Shown: positions 60,019 through 64,000 of the stretch, in pieces
How the letters are laid out: every line of letters begins with the position of its first letter
Numbering within the stretch: the stretch's first letter is position 1
Notes under the pieces: generated by a model
What the model was told of the DNA's origin: nothing
The model's input: the letters and a program-made list of their open reading frames with translations, nothing else
The model's database searches: none
Source of the DNA: Epiperipatus broadwayi
Taxonomy: Eukaryota > Onychophora > Udeonychophora > Euonychophora > Peripatidae
NCBI GenBank assembly: GCA_028023455.1
Contig: JAQFVV010000018.1
Coordinates: forward strand, 7,223,274-7,287,273
Reading direction: 5' to 3'
DNA length: 64,000 nt
Translations under genes and position numbers: made by a program

Positions 60019-61819
60019 GGGGCTAAATGTCAGGAATCTGGCTATCGGTTCCTGAAGTCCCCTGAAAATCTTCAATGGAGCTGCTGAATCTTTTCCAGAC
60101 AAATCATGCTGCCAAAATCAAATAAAATGCTGTTTAAGTAATCAACTAAATGTGTGCCTATGTTTTTACCAACTCGGACATGTAACCTAAGGATCCAGCC
60201 TGGAAGAAATGGGTAATATATTTCCATAATGAACCTTAAACTTTCTGGACAGTTCCAAACTTTACTTTACACTCCCTTTAAGAGCTCTTTTCATTCTATA
60301 AATGTCATAATCTCTGTTTAATAATCTCTGTGTAAACATACTTTTATTTATGCTATTATATCATAATTCTCTCAACTTCTAGTCTTTAACTTTCTCTTTT
60401 CTTACTTGGCGGTTCATTTATTATATTATATATATATATTTGTGTAATTTATTAATGTTGTTATTTTAATTATATGCCAATAATCTTTCGACTCGATAAA
60501 CTCCTTTGTTCTATTTGCCTTACATAGAAAATATAATATTAAATGTGATAATAATTCTCACCCATTAGAACTAGATTTATACATTTCTATCAATCATCGA
60601 GTCAAAAGAAATTATTAAACGTGTGTTATTTTTATAATTGGCTAATAATAAATTATTAGCTCCATTTCTAATCTATGCCACCGCTATTTTCTCATTCCAC
60701 TAATGTTTATTTATTCAAATATAATCTTAAAATGTTTTTATTGCAAAAGGGATGATAAAGGAATCAAATATATTCTAATTCAAATTTCTGTTACTCGCTA
60801 TTAAGATTCAGGAAGGGCATGATAATTGGGACATAATTAATATAATTTACAAATACTTTAAAATAGTTTTCGTTAAAAGCTTATTTGACTTTAATTAATT
60901 TGATCAAGTCATCATGTAGAGCATTCTACATGGGTTTTATTTTTCAAACGATGACTGTCAAGTCATCATCAACAATGTTGCTGGCGTAGGGCTATTGTTC
61001 ATTTTGCATGCTTGTCAGTGTAATATCTCTGTTATTTCAAATAATCAAGGAAGAAAGCACCTCCTCCCCTGTTCATGTTATAATTGGAACACCAAGGGCT
61101 CGTAGTTATGACTCGGCCTGATTTTCCTTGTGTTCCACATCTCAAAAGGGCAGTAAGACTTGTGAAAGACAAGCCGCCATGAGACTTAAACTACTGACAA
61201 GCGATTATCTTTCATTTTCTAGCTCATAATTCGTCAGCACCATTACCTCTCTGTTCCAGTAAAGCCCACTCCGATGCTCGTAATTCATGATGGAAGTGAT
61301 TTCAATTAAAGTCAAACAAATTCTCAGTTATATTTAATTAAATAAGTTTTCCAATCAACATTAAAGTTATGCTCTAAAATACATATCTTGCTCTTCATGA
61401 ATGGATTTGCGAATGTGAAAATAAATATCACATTCTTTCGTATAAAATTAGAGTAATAATTTCCGTTACTAATGAATATCTTTATATGCCTTTATTTTCT
61501 TGTTCGGGGCAAAGACATAGACATTCAAATATTGTGTAATACTCATTGGCATATAATAAGGACTGCCACTCTTATTATTATTATTATTATAAATTCTGTT
61601 AAAGGCTAGAGGTGATTAATATAATCATTATTTAAAATTAATACAAAACAAATTATTATTATTAAATATTTTCTAAACACACTTGGTTTCTTCATTCTTA
61701 ATTCTTTTATAATTATTTTAATGTTAATGCTCACTGTCTGTGTTGGCAACCCGAACATATACATATGATTCGATTTAACATTATTTTTAGTCAGTTTATT
61801 ATCAGATATTAATGTCAGT
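60019..61819. other. intergenic or intronic stretch, richer in composition
   Basis: 60480-61560 is less AT-rich and free of recognisable repeats, with few microsatellites except (TTA)n near 61570-61590. No open frame or splice-bounded exon stands out. It could hold non-coding regulatory sequence of the neighbouring gene; this is only an inference from composition. Confidence 0.4.
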
Positions 61820-61990
61820 TCAGGGGTCTCTGATCCTCACCAACCATTGAGCTAGTTTCTTGGCACATAGCACTGTGCCATCAATTTACACTAATCTGAG
61901 CTAGTGAGTTGGGTTTGAATTTAGTTTGATTCAGCTGAGTTTGGGTCCGACTTCGCAGTTTTTTTTGGTGGGTCATTCGACTGGTACAAT
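61820..61990 (+). mobile_element. SINE-like element with GACTGGTACAAT(AT)n tail
   Basis: Head with gcacatagcactgtgcc hairpin, a B-box-like gttgggtttgaattt (61909-61923), and the tail cattcgactggtacaat followed by (AT)n. The body differs from the 33425-33647 SINE, but the tail is the same, so two SINE families appear to share a 3' end. Confidence 0.55.
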
Positions 61991-62021
61991 ATATATATAT
62001 ATATTAAATCAGTTTTAAATG

Positions 62022-62101
62022 ATTTATAGTAAATAATTCATACTCTCACTTTAGTAACATGACAATAGTGGCATGTACTAAGTGAGAATGTGAATTATTT
62101 A
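62022..62101. repeat. short hairpin
   Basis: aaataattcatactctcact pairs with agtgagaatgtgaattattt around the acatgacaatagtggcatgt centre. About 30-bp arms; non-coding. Confidence 0.7.
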
Positions 62102-62139
62102 TTGTAGCAATATTTAAAAATAGATGTATTTAATGTTAC

Positions 62140-62410
62140 ATATTATAAAAGGCTTGAACTCAGACTAACAAGCTATCTAGAGCTATCCAATCCATCTTAT
62201 ACAACTGATACACATGACCACATAATATATATGAAAATGATAAATGATCTCTAATAAATGTATTTTCTGCTGAACTAGCACTCATCAGTCAGTCCAGATC
62301 ATATCTCCCACATATATATATATATATAGAATCAGTGCTCAGTTTATATTAAGATAGCTAATCTCCAAATTTTAATGGACAAGCTTTAATCTTCTTCACT
62401 CTCCACCTCT
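62140..62410. mobile_element. half of a foldback element, family FB-1
   Basis: Matches only one arm of the family: aaaggcttgaactcagact..., cttatacaactgatacacat, ctagcactcatcagtcagtccagatc, atcagtgctcagtttatatt, ggacaagctttaatcttcttc. No second arm follows, so it is a deleted or half element. Confidence 0.7.
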
Positions 62411-64000
62411 TCAGGCATCCCTCATACATAGGACTTTAAAATATCCAATTTAATTATACATTACATTAAGTTTAATATACACAATTATATATATTATAAT
62501 AGTAACTTATAGTTATTATTATTTGTCTAATGTGTTTTATCTCTTATAAAATTATTTATAAATATAAAATTTATTTGACTATTTTATTATGTATACATAT
62601 ATAAACTATTTATATATACATGTGAGTTTTAAATAATACATACCTTAAGCTTTTGAGTAAAATGTCAGATTTGGAATTGAAATGAATGATTTTATATATA
62701 CGTGAACTTTAAACAATATATATATTAATGCCAAGTTTTTTGAGTAAAATGCCAGATTTGAGGTAGAATAATAAATAATTTTATATATATTTTATTATTA
62801 AATCTTAATGTCTATTGAACAATTAATATTTGAATAAAGCATGAACTTGTAACAATACACAAGCAGATTTATTCGTTCTCTTGTTATTAAGGAGAAGAAA
62901 AAAAAAATCATTTCTCTTTAAATAATTTTTTCTTTTATCAATACTACTGTTCAACGATTGGAATTTAAATATTAACTTTTCCAAATTAAGATAATCTGTG
63001 GATTAAAAGTCTGCAAGGAAAATATTTTAATTTTCTATTAAATCTTAAAGGTATATCAATATAAAAGAAAAGAACATCTGTTTAAGTTTTTTGGAAACTA
63101 CATTGTTTTAACACTTCCGTTATTCTTCATATATATATAAATTTATGATAATTATATATATATATAGGATAAAACAATGTGCTTTGAGTAGTATAACTAT
63201 TATATTGTAAAAGGTTTCGAAACCAACTTTGCATGCTATTTTAAAATATTTTGAAATATTAGATATATAGAACGTCTAATGATAATAGAAAAATGGAGAT
63301 TAAGAACATCATCATTCGAAGAATATTTACTATATATTATATCAATCAAGTCATTGGATATTATTAACAGTTTATCAATGAAGAATAAATAAATCATCAT
63401 TATTCCAATGGATTAATATACTTCGTAAAAGATCTTCATTAGGATTATGAATGATAAACTTCAATATCTACTTTCAACTCTGGAAAATATATTATAATAA
63501 GGCTTATATTATTTTAATATGTTTATTATTATTGTTAATATTATTATCTTTATTTCAAATTTGGCATCACATCATTATTTCTTAATAGGAAAATTATATT
63601 TAATATTAAATATAATTAATTGAAAGCTTGACATAATTCATCAAATTAGATGAAGGATATAAAGAATAGTTATTATTTAATAGATATTTTAAACAAGATT
63701 ATATTGTATTTACTACATAATATTGTAACATTTAATGTATTTTATTTATCAAAAATACATATAATATATAAGTTATACAATTGTAAATAGTACTTATATA
63801 GTAGTAATTATGAAACATATAAATAAGAACGGTAAATAAATTAATAAGTTACATAAATTATTAATTTTTGAATCCAGATATTGTTTTTATATATCTGTTA
63901 ATTTAAACTATTTTCTTTAATTTTTGAAAGTTTATTATAGAATTAAATTTATCATAGGGTATTAAATAAGAATATTATTTATTAATATTTTTAAAATGGT
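62411..64000. other. AT-rich stretch to the window end
   Basis: No gene seen. An approximate direct repeat at 62635-62690 and 62705-62790 (ttttgagtaaaatgycagatttg with tttatatatwcgtgaactttaa flanks) suggests a local duplication of about 70-80 bp. Short TA runs occur near 63130-63165. Confidence 0.5.

Overview
This 64 kb window is very A+T-rich (by eye about three quarters A+T) and is non-coding, repeat-dense DNA from an invertebrate animal. The evidence is spliced exons with GT/AG borders, introns of several kilobases, tRNA-derived SINEs, hAT, pogo/Tigger, Penelope-like and LTR transposable elements, and many long (TA)n and GATA-type microsatellites. I cannot fix the lineage from sequence alone. 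A cephalopod mollusc is one candidate because of the SINE and (TA)n style, but this is a weak inference.

The only host gene I can support is on the minus strand. A terminal exon (50446-50775) and an internal exon (54904-55035) are separated by a 4.1 kb intron. Together they encode the C-terminal half of a SOUL/heme-binding (HEBP-like) domain, followed by an unusual 83-residue Pro/Thr/Arg-rich tail. Upstream exons were not found and probably lie beyond the right edge.

The left half (1-41 kb) is built from two long, mostly non-coding repeats, each present twice in the same orientation. E1 is at 569-4060 and 21981-27440, the second copy split by a 2.2 kb insert. E2 is at 5981-9411 and 36747-39985. 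Between them lie a decayed hAT transposase (11481-13370) broken by a 96-bp SINE with a perfect 15-bp target duplication, several long foldback (hairpin) elements, a head-to-head pair of Penelope-like fragments (30110-32370) and a pogo/Tigger-like transposon (34432-35771). A second copy of that transposon, in opposite orientation, is at 57657-58959.

The most complete element is a 7.1 kb LTR retrotransposon (41452-48580). It has 1.7 kb LTRs, a tRNA-Pro-like primer site, a broken gag gene, a polypurine tract and no recognisable pol, so it is a gag-only, probably non-autonomous element. It sits inside a (TA)n tract.

A theme across the window is that many (TA)n tracts begin with CAAT, or end with ATTG on the other strand, exactly where a SINE or other repeat ends. 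This suggests the microsatellites are expanded retroposon tails. The rest is AT-rich sequence in which I see no gene.
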